Below are positions 1 through 6,909 of a DNA stretch of 10,891 bases, in pieces. Location: NCBI GenBank assembly GCA_023136155.1, contig JAGLRT010000072.1, positions 1-10,891 of the forward strand. The letters run 5' to 3'. This DNA is from Methanosarcinales archaeon (GTDB lineage: Archaea; Halobacteriota; Methanosarcinia; Methanosarcinales; Methanocomedenaceae). The notes beneath the pieces are model-generated. The model was not told the DNA's origin. It was given only the letters and a program-made list of their open reading frames with translations, and searched no databases. Both the position numbers and the translations under genes were made by a program. Within the stretch, counting starts at the first letter, position 1. Every line of letters begins with the position of its first letter.

Positions 1-59
1 CCTCCCATCTTTACGCCGCCAAAATCAAAGACTTCTTGTTCTTTATCAAATCTGAACAT
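1..59 (-). CDS. mtrH: MtrH, tetrahydromethanopterin S-methyltransferase subunit H (5' fragment only)
   Basis: Only the first 19 codons are in the window; the gene continues past the left edge. The translation starts MFRFDKEQEVFDFGG, which matches the beginning of MtrH as I recall the family. MtrH is the peripheral, soluble subunit that moves the methyl group from methyl-tetrahydromethanopterin to the corrinoid of MtrA. The start is fixed by a GAGGTGAT ribosome-binding site at 65-72, five bases upstream, which overlaps the mtrG stop. Position as the last gene of an mtrEDCBAFGH operon is the expected one. Identity rests on operon order plus a short N-terminal match. Confidence 0.9.
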   Translation of the reverse strand, partial: MFRFDKEQEVFDFGGVKMG

Positions 60-70
60 CTATTATCACC

Positions 71-364
71 TCATAACAATATTCTTATTACTGCTGACAA
101 AAGGGATTCCCCCTCCTGTAATTGAACTGTGGTTATGGGAGTTAATCCCAATGTGGCCACTATCAATAGATAGATTACCACAAGAATAAGTCCAATACAT
201 ATGCCGTACAGTATTCCTATGTCTCTGCCCAGTCGTTTACCGACTCTCTGTTGCATCTCGCTGTTTGTGAATTCTATCTTTTCATCAATGAGGTCAAGTT
301 TCTTGATGACCTCCTGATAATCTGTAGCATCCACTATAATCTCAGGGACCTTATTTTCAGCCAT
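71..364 (-). CDS. mtrG: MtrG, tetrahydromethanopterin S-methyltransferase subunit G
   Basis: Small membrane-anchored subunit of the Mtr complex, 97 residues from the chosen start (MAENKVPEIIV). A longer reading from 388 would add eight residues inside mtrF; I reject it because the ATG at 362-364 has a GGAGGC site at 372-377, seven bases away. The N-terminal part is charged and helical, with the DxIDEKIEF and RVGKRLGRDIGILYG segments seen in MtrG. One hydrophobic helix follows at about residues 50-73. About 20 residues continue after the helix (TTVQLQEGESLLSAVIRILL), which makes it somewhat longer than MtrG proteins I remember. It starts one base after the mtrF stop, and its own stop overlaps the mtrH ribosome-binding site. 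MtrG is thought to help hold the soluble part of the complex at the membrane; its precise role is unclear. Confidence 0.93.
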   Translation of the reverse strand: MAENKVPEIIVDATDYQEVIKKLDLIDEKIEFTNSEMQQRVGKRLGRDIGILYGICIGLILVVIYLLIVATLGLTPITTVQLQEGESLLSAVIRILL

Positions 365-365
365 G

Positions 366-602
366 TTAGATGCCTCCACTGAGAACAATGGGCAGTCCTA
401 CCATTATGGCTGCAAATAAAAATCCAATGACAAGACCTTCGAAGCCAGCAGCAACTCCAGAATCCAGTTTTTGATTTCTGGCAATAAGCTGTCCCTTGTA
501 CCTGATACTCTCAAGAAGTTTATCGAAATTACCGGCACCTGGTGGTTTTACAACCATGGGAACTCCTGTTCCGTAGACATACTCGTCTGAGTCTTCAGCC
601 AT
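366..602 (-). CDS. mtrF: MtrF, tetrahydromethanopterin S-methyltransferase subunit F
   Basis: 78 residues from the chosen start (MAEDSDEYVYG). A longer open frame reaches 641, but the ATG at 600-602 has a GGGAGGTG site at 609-616, six bases away, and the family begins MAE, so the extra 13 residues are not real. The central stretch ESIRYKGQLIARNQKLDSGV is the MtrF signature and resembles the C-terminal part of MtrA just before its membrane helix. A single C-terminal transmembrane helix follows (about residues 52-75), ending SGGI. It starts one base after the mtrA stop. MtrF is a small membrane subunit of the Na+-pumping methyltransferase; its individual role is not well defined. Confidence 0.94.
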   Translation of the reverse strand: MAEDSDEYVYGTGVPMVVKPPGAGNFDKLLESIRYKGQLIARNQKLDSGVAAGFEGLVIGFLFAAIMVGLPIVLSGGI

Positions 603-603
603 T

Positions 604-1329
604 TTATACACCTCCCATGATGAGTAATCCAAGAATTCCAAGTGACAGAGTGAGTCCCATCATTACTCCTTCGATCTTACCGGAATAGACACCTGATGCG
701 AATTTATTCAGGTTGCCTATATCAGTTGTCGCACCTTCTACGTCACGGATTCTTGACTGGATAAGAGCGACTTCTGCTGCCATTGGTCTGACACCTTCGA
801 ATTCGTCTTCACCTTCACCTTCTTCAGTGAGTTCAATTACCATCGGTTCAGCATCAAAGGCACCCGGGTCTTTACCAGCAAGTTCCTTTATCTTTGCAGA
901 TATTTGTCCCTGGTCTTCAGTGTTGATTAAGTCAATACATTCGACCTGTTCCTGGAACCGGGCAATTGCTTCATCAGTCAGGTTCTCGATATAGGGTATC
1001 GCTCCCGTTGCATCGACAATCCTGTTCTCCTTGGTACCATTAGCATGTATCTTTAATATGGCATCTCCGGTAAGGTGACCTTTTACCTCTGAACCTGTAA
1101 TCAGAAGGAATCTGATATTTGGATTTGAGATTATATTGGCCACAAGCTTTTCAATGCCTATATTTTCTGTCTTGCATGGACCTGTAATGGAAGCCCCTGC
1201 TTCAAGATGAGGTCCTGCCGCAAGATGGGATCCTAACGTGGCCACCGCAACCGGATTATTGGGGTCGGCGATCTCGTATTCACCCTTCATGACAGGCCAT
1301 CCAACTGATGGTTCTCTTTTATCAGCCAT
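604..1329 (-). CDS. mtrA: MtrA, corrinoid-binding subunit of tetrahydromethanopterin S-methyltransferase
   Basis: Carries the cobamide prosthetic group that accepts the methyl group from methyl-tetrahydromethanopterin (via MtrH) and passes it to coenzyme M, a step coupled to Na+ movement. The protein has 241 residues, the usual length. The soluble corrinoid domain fills about residues 1-170. His85 in the segment GSEVKGHLTGDA lies at the position of the known cobalt-ligating histidine (His84 in the Methanothermobacter protein). An acidic linker (EEGEGEDEFEG, about 168-178) leads to a helical region and one C-terminal membrane helix (about 218-240). The ATG abuts the mtrB stop (TAAATG), with an AGGAGGC site at 1336-1342. 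All key features are intact. Confidence 0.96.
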   Translation of the reverse strand: MADKREPSVGWPVMKGEYEIADPNNPVAVATLGSHLAAGPHLEAGASITGPCKTENIGIEKLVANIISNPNIRFLLITGSEVKGHLTGDAILKIHANGTKENRIVDATGAIPYIENLTDEAIARFQEQVECIDLINTEDQGQISAKIKELAGKDPGAFDAEPMVIELTEEGEGEDEFEGVRPMAAEVALIQSRIRDVEGATTDIGNLNKFASGVYSGKIEGVMMGLTLSLGILGLLIMGGV

Positions 1330-1641
1330 TTACATGCCTCCTAATTTCAATAATATGGCAAAGAAGGTCATCAGTAATAGACCACCTATGAAGCCATAAA
1401 ATATGTTCGTCCATACACCTGCAGTTACTGCAGCTTTCTCCCGACCAGGGAATGTTGACAGTAGAGGTTTATCCGGACCCAATGAGTTCATCATGTCGGT
1501 TACAACCAGGTCCAGTTCGTCCACCACTGTTGATATATGATCCAGAGAATACTCAAGTGTATCATCATTTTCCTCTGCCATGATACCCGACATTGGTTCC
1601 AATATCAGATGGAATTCAGGCGCAACTCTTACGTGGCTCAT
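1330..1641 (-). CDS. mtrB: MtrB, tetrahydromethanopterin S-methyltransferase subunit B
   Basis: Small subunit of the Mtr membrane complex, 103 residues. It begins MSHVRVAPEFHLILEP, the family's N-terminal pattern, followed by a helical acidic middle (about 25-50), the conserved segment SLGPDKPLLSTFPGRE (about 53-68), and one C-terminal membrane helix (about 77-98) ending KLGGM. Its start overlaps the mtrC stop as ATGA. A GAGGAGG site at 1649-1655, inside the mtrC coding end, lies seven bases upstream, so translation is probably coupled to mtrC. MtrB is generally placed with MtrA, MtrF and MtrG in the part of the complex that anchors the corrinoid subunit. Confidence 0.95.
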   Translation of the reverse strand: MSHVRVAPEFHLILEPMSGIMAEENDDTLEYSLDHISTVVDELDLVVTDMMNSLGPDKPLLSTFPGREKAAVTAGVWTNIFYGFIGGLLLMTFFAILLKLGGM

Positions 1642-2474
1642 TCTAATTCCTCCTCTGTTGGCAGTAAACCTGTACCTGTGACCAAGTATGAATCACGATG
1701 GGAATGTTTCATGAACCTCTTGAAATATACCACCCAGATTACTAAGCCTACTATTGTGGTCAAAGCACCAGACATAGCGTCCATACTTTCAACTGCCAAA
1801 GATGCAAATCCAGCAAGTGCCATAATAAGTGCTCCTTTCGAAACTGCAACCCCTAGAGTCCTGTCTTGTTTTTCGTCAGGACCGAGGCAGGCATTGAATG
1901 GATGTAATATCGTCATTGCACCACCAATAAAGACCAGTGCAATGAATCCTGTCTCAACTACTGCCGGCATTATGGCTACTATATCAAAACTTCCTGCAAT
2001 GGCTGTTGACAGGCCGATCATGACAAGTGCTCCTGCACCTGCGATCTCAACCATGGATTTTTCCATGATCGGGATATTCATCATAAGTATCTTGTTAGAC
2101 ATAAGACCTATAAGAAGTCCAATTATTGCTGCTACAATGAATGATATGATCGGGCCTGCAATGGTTGGAATTCCTGATACTTCGGGTAAAGTCAATCCGA
2201 ACATGGTTGCTACAATACCCATACCGAGTGCCACCATACCAATTGAAGGTACACCGGTACCCAGACCGTAACTACATACACGTCGTACTGCATCCGCACC
2301 CCAGACTGCTGCAAATATTGCACCTATGCCGCCCAGGAATGAGAATATTGTTGTATCCATGGCCTGATTAAGCATTGTAAGGTATATTCCGGCAAGTCCG
2401 CCAACTGCACCGAGAATAATCATCTGAGTTGGGGCAATTCCCCCTCCTGCGGGTCCTCCTGCTGCTGTTGACAT
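1638..2474 (-). CDS. mtrC: MtrC, integral membrane subunit C of tetrahydromethanopterin S-methyltransferase
   Basis: Polytopic membrane protein of 278 residues from the chosen start MSTAAGGPAGGG. A 14-residue upstream extension (to 2516) is open, but it lies within mtrD and lacks the family N terminus. The ATG at 2472-2474 overlaps the mtrD stop as TAATG and has a GGAGGTG site at 2482-2488. Hydrophobic helices run through most of the length. The stretches WGADAVRRV, YGLGTGVPSIGM and NIPIMEKSMVEIAGAG are characteristic of MtrC. With MtrD and MtrE it forms the membrane core through which Na+ is believed to pass during methyl transfer to coenzyme M. The C-terminal tail is hydrophilic (LLPTEEELE). 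Confidence 0.96.
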   Translation of the reverse strand: MSTAAGGPAGGGIAPTQMIILGAVGGLAGIYLTMLNQAMDTTIFSFLGGIGAIFAAVWGADAVRRVCSYGLGTGVPSIGMVALGMGIVATMFGLTLPEVSGIPTIAGPIISFIVAAIIGLLIGLMSNKILMMNIPIMEKSMVEIAGAGALVMIGLSTAIAGSFDIVAIMPAVVETGFIALVFIGGAMTILHPFNACLGPDEKQDRTLGVAVSKGALIMALAGFASLAVESMDAMSGALTTIVGLVIWVVYFKRFMKHSHRDSYLVTGTGLLPTEEELE

Positions 2475-3196
2475 TACACAACACCTCCCATGATCGGTAC
2501 TGCAATGATAGCACACAATAGTGAAGCTATCAGGCAGGAAACAATTGCTTTTGGCACTCTTTTAAATTTAGGATCATGGAAACCTTCGATTGTACCACCT
2601 ATATTATAAGAAGCCAATACAGAGTTCACATAGAACACTCCTGTGGCAAATATACCTGCAAGTGCTACAGCACCTGAATTAGATGGGTCACCAACAATTT
2701 GCATTAACTGGACATAGATCATTGAACCGCCTAAACCTCCGAGCAAACCACCGATGGTACCGCTCACAAAACTGACTGTAGGAACTCCGTGTCCTTCTGT
2801 GCCCCTTGATACATATAAGTCTTGCACATCACCGGTAATGGGGTCTTTCTTGACCTTTGCTGATACTGGTGGTACACCTACTCCATAGACATAAACCAGC
2901 TGGCCAACAAACATGGTAACGGTTATCATAATCATTGAACCTACTGCTCCTGACGCAACCACCATTAAGTAATCCAAACCAGTGAATGTACCGGAAATTG
3001 CCAGGTGATTATACATGAATCCAGCACTGATAAGTCCAGTCAGACCTGCACCGGCAGCCAATTGCACCGTACCCGTACCCACGCCTGTTGCCTGGGCCAT
3101 AGCCGCTGGGGCACCTCCCACAGGTATAAAGTGCACACCTACACCAATGAGAATTCCTCCCAATGTAATAAGTATGATTGTCATTATGTCAATCAT
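2474..3196 (-). CDS. mtrD: MtrD, integral membrane subunit D of tetrahydromethanopterin S-methyltransferase
   Basis: Polytopic membrane protein of 240 residues. It starts MIDIMTIILITLGGILIGVG and contains the family segments HFIPVGGAPAAMAQATGVGTG (about 27-46) and VSRGTEGHGVPTVSFVSGTIGG (about 129-149). It has about six hydrophobic helices and ends VPIMGGVV. The ATG overlaps the mtrE stop as ATGA, with GGAGGC at 3205-3210, eight bases upstream, which supports translational coupling. MtrD works with MtrC and MtrE as the Na+-conducting core of the methyltransferase in the cytoplasmic membrane. I see no missing segment or frameshift. Confidence 0.96.
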   Translation of the reverse strand: MIDIMTIILITLGGILIGVGVHFIPVGGAPAAMAQATGVGTGTVQLAAGAGLTGLISAGFMYNHLAISGTFTGLDYLMVVASGAVGSMIMITVTMFVGQLVYVYGVGVPPVSAKVKKDPITGDVQDLYVSRGTEGHGVPTVSFVSGTIGGLLGGLGGSMIYVQLMQIVGDPSNSGAVALAGIFATGVFYVNSVLASYNIGGTIEGFHDPKFKRVPKAIVSCLIASLLCAIIAVPIMGGVV

Positions 3197-4086
3197 GCTA
3201 CTTCGCCTCCATCTTCATCCTTGTATGGTCCGTATGCCTTTCTTGCTTTGACCTCAACCATCCTATTGGCAAGTATCAGGATCATTACGATAATAAGACC
3301 AGCAATTATTGTATTCATTCCTTCGAAAACTGTCGTTCTCCAGTTATCAAGGAATACGGTCATACCAAGGGCAAGTCCTGTCAGGGGACCTCCCAACTTC
3401 GCACATGCCCAAACATTATCTATACCATTACGAAGACCTGCTTCACCCTTTCTAACTATGTTACCTGAGAATGCAGCATTTAATCCGCATCCGAAAGGCT
3501 GGTTCTGGAACTCACGTTCTGCTCCGTAGTGTACATCACCAGTTGATGAGCCTATTGCACCAGCTGCAACTCCCCACAGGAATGCCAAAAGCGGCAGTGG
3601 GAAGGGATGTCCCATAAAGTGGTCCATTATGTATGAAAATGCTACAATACAAAATATTGCAATATATCCATGTGCCATTATTGATGGAACATGTCCGATG
3701 ACCATGTCCATATAAGCCGGTTGTTTAAATCTTTTCTGACTTGCAGTCCGTCCCATGTGGGCGGTTACTGAAAATAATCCCAGGATTATTGCAGCTACGA
3801 ATGAGCCTATTGCGATAGCAAAAAATATTGACATTTCCTTTGCCATTAAAACGCTGGCCACTGTTGCTCCGGAAGCACACCATAGTCCGTAAGCTGGTGG
3901 TTCACCGGAGATGGCCTTGTTAAAGATCCTGTGTGGAAAATTCATCTGAGCGGCAAGTTGCACCTGCGAGTTCGGATTACTCTGAGAGCCGACATCAGAC
4001 TCAAGGTCTTCAGCCGCACCGGCAATAGTAGCCAGTGCTCCGGTAAGTGCAACAATGCCCATGTCCATTACTATTGGATCAACCAT
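3193..4086 (-). CDS. mtrE: MtrE, integral membrane subunit E of tetrahydromethanopterin S-methyltransferase
   Basis: First gene of the mtr operon, 297 residues from the preferred start MVDPIVMDMG. An ATG 12 bases further upstream (4096-4098) would give 301 residues, but it directly touches the AGGAGG site at 4099-4104. The later ATG at 4084-4086 has a 12-base spacing, and the protein then begins nearer to where I recall other MtrE proteins starting. The signature EDLESDVGSQSNPNSQVQLA near the N terminus and the GCGLNAAFSGNIVRKGEAG segment identify MtrE. The rest is a series of hydrophobic helices with a polar C-terminal tail. MtrE belongs to the MtrCDE membrane core that couples exergonic methyl transfer to Na+ export, or runs in reverse in methane oxidisers. 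Confidence 0.96.
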   Translation of the reverse strand: MVDPIVMDMGIVALTGALATIAGAAEDLESDVGSQSNPNSQVQLAAQMNFPHRIFNKAISGEPPAYGLWCASGATVASVLMAKEMSIFFAIAIGSFVAAIILGLFSVTAHMGRTASQKRFKQPAYMDMVIGHVPSIMAHGYIAIFCIVAFSYIMDHFMGHPFPLPLLAFLWGVAAGAIGSSTGDVHYGAEREFQNQPFGCGLNAAFSGNIVRKGEAGLRNGIDNVWACAKLGGPLTGLALGMTVFLDNWRTTVFEGMNTIIAGLIIVMILILANRMVEVKARKAYGPYKDEDGGEVA

Positions 4087-4098
4087 TGTTCTATCCAT

Positions 4099-4104
4099 CC
4101 TCCT
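4099..4104 (-). promoter_or_regulatory. Shine-Dalgarno site deciding the mtrE start
   Basis: AGGAGG on the minus strand. It abuts the ATG at 4096-4098 and lies 12 bases before the ATG at 4084-4086. Zero spacing is not usable, so it argues for the second ATG even though 12 bases is rather long. Confidence 0.65.
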
Positions 4105-4175
4105 ATACTTTATATAAATATTAATAGCTAGATTAAATCACATTGTAACCTAATCACTTCACTATTTATGTCCAA

Positions 4176-4195
4176 AAACTAGTGTGGACTAGTTT
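4176..4195. repeat. Inverted repeat in the mtr leader/promoter region
   Basis: AAACTAG, a six-base spacer TGTGGA, then CTAGTTT: a perfect 7-base inverted repeat. It overlaps the transcription start predicted from the TATA-like box at 4217-4224. It may be an operator or a hairpin at the 5' end of the leader; the function is inferred from position only. Confidence 0.5.
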
Positions 4196-4216
4196 ATAGT
4201 GGATTGCCAGATACCA

Positions 4217-4224
4217 CATATAAA
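4217..4224 (-). promoter_or_regulatory. Candidate TATA box of the mtr operon
   Basis: TTTATATG on the minus strand, preceded by the purine-rich GAAAAC, resembles an archaeal TATA box with its BRE. Transcription would start about 25-27 bases downstream, near 4194, giving a leader of about 108 bases that includes the mtrE ribosome-binding site. A second, better-looking box (TTTATATA, 4111-4118) would start transcription near 4088 and lose the AGGAGG site, so I prefer this one. The region is AT-rich, and a third AT-rich stretch at 4300-4319 cannot be ruled out. Confidence 0.45.
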
Positions 4225-4331
4225 GTTTTCTAAATTAACAGGCAGTGAACGATTTTAGGGAAAATAGTCTCAATGTATAAAGCGAACAAGATTTGGGGAG
4301 AAAATTTTATAATATATACCATGAAAAGTTG

Positions 4332-4354
4332 AAAGGATTTTTGTCAAATCCTTT
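4332..4354 (-). terminator. Hairpin at the end of the homocysteine-hydrolase gene, possible terminator
   Basis: A perfect 9-base stem, AAAGGATTT with AAATCCTTT, closes a five-base loop (positions 4332-4340 and 4346-4354). It touches the stop codon of the gene ending at 4354. On the minus strand it is followed by CAACTTTTC, only a short T run, so terminator function is plausible but not strong. It would separate the upstream two-gene unit from the mtr operon. Confidence 0.5.
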
Positions 4355-5586
4355 TAGGTTCCTGTTTCCCATGCTTCCATATAATTAAACTGGTGAGGTT
4401 TTATTTTATCGATTGAAATCCCCAGCGCTTCAAGTTTTAAATTAGCTATCTTTATGTCGATGATTTCGGGTACTGGATGCACTCCAGGTTTAAGTTTGTT
4501 CTTTGCAATCAACTTGACACATAAAGCCTGGTTGGCAAAACTCATGTCCATGACTTCAGCAGGATGCCCGTCACCGGCTGCAAGATTAACCAGCCGTCCA
4601 TCTGCTAACACATTTATTCGGCTGTTGCCTATTTTGTATTCTTTAATGTTGTTACGTACCGTTTTTACAGATAAGGCCATATCTTCCAACTGTTCTAGAT
4701 TTATTTCCACATTGAAATGTCCTGAGTTTGCAAGTATGGCACCGTCTTTCATGACCTCAAAGTGTTCTTTAGTTAAAATATCAATATTTCCTGTAGTAGT
4801 GACAAAGATATCACCTATTACTGCTGCATCTATCATAGGCATAACACGGTAACCATCCATCTTTGCTTCCAGAGCGCGTATAGCATCCACTTCAGTAACA
4901 ATAACATTGGCACCAAGCCCATCTGCACGCATGGCAGCTCCACGACCACACCATCCGTAACCAGCTATCACCACATTCTTACCTGCTACAAGCAGGTTGG
5001 TAGTACGAATAATACCATCCCAACTGGACTGACCAGTCCCATAACGGTTATCGAAAAGGTATTTGGTCAATGCATCGTTCACAGCAACTACCGGCACCTT
5101 AAGGGCGCCATCCCGTTCCATGGCTTTAAGCCTGTGCACACCTGTGGTAGTCTCCTCACATGAACCCAGGATACTGGGAATAAGGTCCTTACGGTCAGTA
5201 TGCAGTTTGAAAATCAGGTCTCCACCGTCATCAATTGTAATGTTAGGATTACGGTCAAGTACCGCTTCAATTGCATCATAATATTCTTTATCTGAGCAGC
5301 CGTACCTTGCAAAACACGAAATGTTCTCCCTGGTATCCAGTGCCATTGCAACATCATCCTGTGAACTTAAAGGATTGCACCCGCAAATAGCCACTTCTGC
5401 ACCGCCAGCGGCCAGGGATTCAACAAGAACAGCAGTCTTTGCTTCAACATGCAGTGCCATTCCTATAATATGTCCGACAAGAGGCTGTTCGTTTTCAAAT
5501 TCTTCCCGAATTTTGGCCAGTACAGGCATATGTTTACGTGCCCATTCAATCTTCATGTTTCCTGATTCTATCATGTCAGTTTGCAT
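4354..5586 (-). CDS. ahcY: S-adenosylhomocysteinase family hydrolase (archaeal type; possibly S-inosylhomocysteine hydrolase)
   Basis: NAD-dependent hydrolase that splits S-adenosyl- or S-inosyl-homocysteine into homocysteine and the nucleoside, recycling the product of SAM-dependent methylation. It has 410 residues, shorter than the mammalian enzyme (about 432) as is usual in archaea. Visible motifs are ALHVEAKTA (43-52), NPLSSQDD, DDGGDLIFKLH, EETTTGVHRL, NDALTKYLFDNRYG with the catalytic Lys/Asp/Asn set, and the NAD-binding GYGWCGRG. The C terminus ends YMEAWETGT, not the KPDHYRY tail of the mammalian type. Glu48 and Lys50 stand where the mammalian enzyme has Thr57 and Glu59, near the base. 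The start has GGAG seven to eight bases upstream. The gene begins 18 bases after a nucleoside deaminase gene, which suggests S-inosylhomocysteine as substrate. Family assignment is firm; the exact substrate is inferred. Confidence 0.92.
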   Translation of the reverse strand: MQTDMIESGNMKIEWARKHMPVLAKIREEFENEQPLVGHIIGMALHVEAKTAVLVESLAAGGAEVAICGCNPLSSQDDVAMALDTRENISCFARYGCSDKEYYDAIEAVLDRNPNITIDDGGDLIFKLHTDRKDLIPSILGSCEETTTGVHRLKAMERDGALKVPVVAVNDALTKYLFDNRYGTGQSSWDGIIRTTNLLVAGKNVVIAGYGWCGRGAAMRADGLGANVIVTEVDAIRALEAKMDGYRVMPMIDAAVIGDIFVTTTGNIDILTKEHFEVMKDGAILANSGHFNVEINLEQLEDMALSVKTVRNNIKEYKIGNSRINVLADGRLVNLAAGDGHPAEVMDMSFANQALCVKLIAKNKLKPGVHPVPEIIDIKIANLKLEALGISIDKIKPHQFNYMEAWETGT

Positions 5587-5604
5587 TGTAAGTCTCCTTA
5601 AATA

Positions 5605-6903
5605 TTAATTTGACTGTTCTTTGACCCTCTTTATAAGATTTTCCGCAGCGCAGGCAGCCTGTTCCATAACTTTCTCCTGATTCATGGACATTATAATACC
5701 ATCTTCCATCAATACCTTGCCGTCTACAATGGTTGTCCTGACATCCGACCCTCTTGCAGCATACACAAGATGGGATTCCAGGTCATGATTAGGTAACAGA
5801 TGTGGCTTTTGCATGTCAACTATAATAATATCAGCAAGCATGCCAGCCTTTAATTTCCCTCCAGGGATTTTGAGGGCTTTCGCACCATTTACAGTTGCCA
5901 TCTTCAATACCTGGTGTGCAGGGAGTGCCGTAGGGTCCGTGGAATTGACCTTATGCAACAGTGCAGCAGTTTTCATTTCATCGAACATATCCAGGCTGTT
6001 ATTTGATGCACATCCGTCCGTACCCAGTGCAACATTGGCACCACTGCTCAATAGTTCAGGTATAGGTGCGATTCCTGATGCCAGTTTCATGTTACTCACA
6101 GGGCAGTGTACAATGTTAACCCCTCTTTCGGCCAGGATATCTATGTCGCCGGATGACAGCCATACACAATGGGCTGCCAGTACACTTGGTCCCAGAATAC
6201 CAATTTCGTCCAGTAAATGGATACTGCACATTGAATATTTGTCTTTCATTTCGAGAAGTTCTGCTTTTGTCTCAAGTACATGGATATGCATCCCGATGTT
6301 ATCTGCTTCTGCCTGTTCCTTAACTTTGGCCAGGAACTCCCGGCTGCAGGTATTTGGTGCATGTGGGCCATACATTGTGGTTATCCTGCCGTCTGCTGCA
6401 TTATTCCATTTTTTAGCAAAACGTATACCTTCTTTGAGGTCTGCATCCCCCTTGCCTTCATCAAAAAGTTCGATCATGCCGTGGGAAAGTGATGCCCTTA
6501 AGCCTGATTTTTCCACTGCCCTGGCAGCCTGATCCATGTAAAGATACATATCTGCAAAAGCAGTCGTCCCTGAGCGTATCATTTCAAGGCAGGCCAATAG
6601 GGTGCCGCAATATACATCCTCGTCCGTGAGTTTAGCCTCTGCAGGCCAGATCTGTTCTTCCAACCACTTTTTCAGTGGCAGGTCATCGGCATATCCACGA
6701 AATAAAGTCATTCCGGCATGGTTGTGAGCATTTATCAGACCTGGCATAACCACACAACCCTTTGCATCGATAACTTGCTCTGCCTGTTGTATCTCCTTAC
6801 CCACGTAAGTAATTTTATTATCCTCTATCAGGACGACCCCGTCCCTAATGGGCGGACTGTCCATGGTAATTACATAACCATTCTTAATAAGTATACGAGA
6901 CAT
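5605..6903 (-). CDS. dadD: Amidohydrolase of the 5'-deoxyadenosine / S-adenosylhomocysteine deaminase family (DadD/MtaD type)
   Basis: Metal-dependent deaminase of 432 residues, expected to turn 5'-deoxyadenosine, S-adenosylhomocysteine and related adenosines into inosine forms in the cytoplasm. The N-terminal beta-domain leads into PGLINAHNH (metal ligands His60, His62). HIHVLET follows (His206, His208 and Glu211), then AAHC (His245) and GTDGCASNN (Asp296), the complete metal and catalytic set of the family. The C terminus returns to the beta-domain (ADIIIVD, IVDGKVL). No clear ribosome-binding site precedes the ATG at 6901-6903, but MSRILIKNGYVITMD is a normal family start. It is the first gene of a unit with the downstream hydrolase. 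DadD of Methanocaldococcus has this activity and link; whether this protein prefers deoxyadenosine, methylthioadenosine or S-adenosylhomocysteine cannot be read from sequence. Confidence 0.85.
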   Translation of the reverse strand: MSRILIKNGYVITMDSPPIRDGVVLIEDNKITYVGKEIQQAEQVIDAKGCVVMPGLINAHNHAGMTLFRGYADDLPLKKWLEEQIWPAEAKLTDEDVYCGTLLACLEMIRSGTTAFADMYLYMDQAARAVEKSGLRASLSHGMIELFDEGKGDADLKEGIRFAKKWNNAADGRITTMYGPHAPNTCSREFLAKVKEQAEADNIGMHIHVLETKAELLEMKDKYSMCSIHLLDEIGILGPSVLAAHCVWLSSGDIDILAERGVNIVHCPVSNMKLASGIAPIPELLSSGANVALGTDGCASNNSLDMFDEMKTAALLHKVNSTDPTALPAHQVLKMATVNGAKALKIPGGKLKAGMLADIIIVDMQKPHLLPNHDLESHLVYAARGSDVRTTIVDGKVLMEDGIIMSMNQEKVMEQAACAAENLIKRVKEQSN

Positions 6904-6909
6904 ACGAAC

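Noticed and set aside
1537..2271. Long open frame (244 codons) on the plus strand opposite mtrC
   Set aside because: It lies antisense to a conserved membrane-protein gene, has no ribosome-binding site and no recognisable protein character; such frames arise from codon bias on the opposite strand.
3005..3529. Open frame of 174 codons opposite mtrD/mtrE
   Set aside because: It crosses the junction of two well-supported genes on the other strand and has no sensible protein motifs.
5813..6532. Long open frame (239 codons) on the plus strand opposite the deaminase gene
   Set aside because: Antisense to an intact amidohydrolase with all metal ligands; the translation is low-complexity Ser/Ala/Pro-rich sequence without family features.
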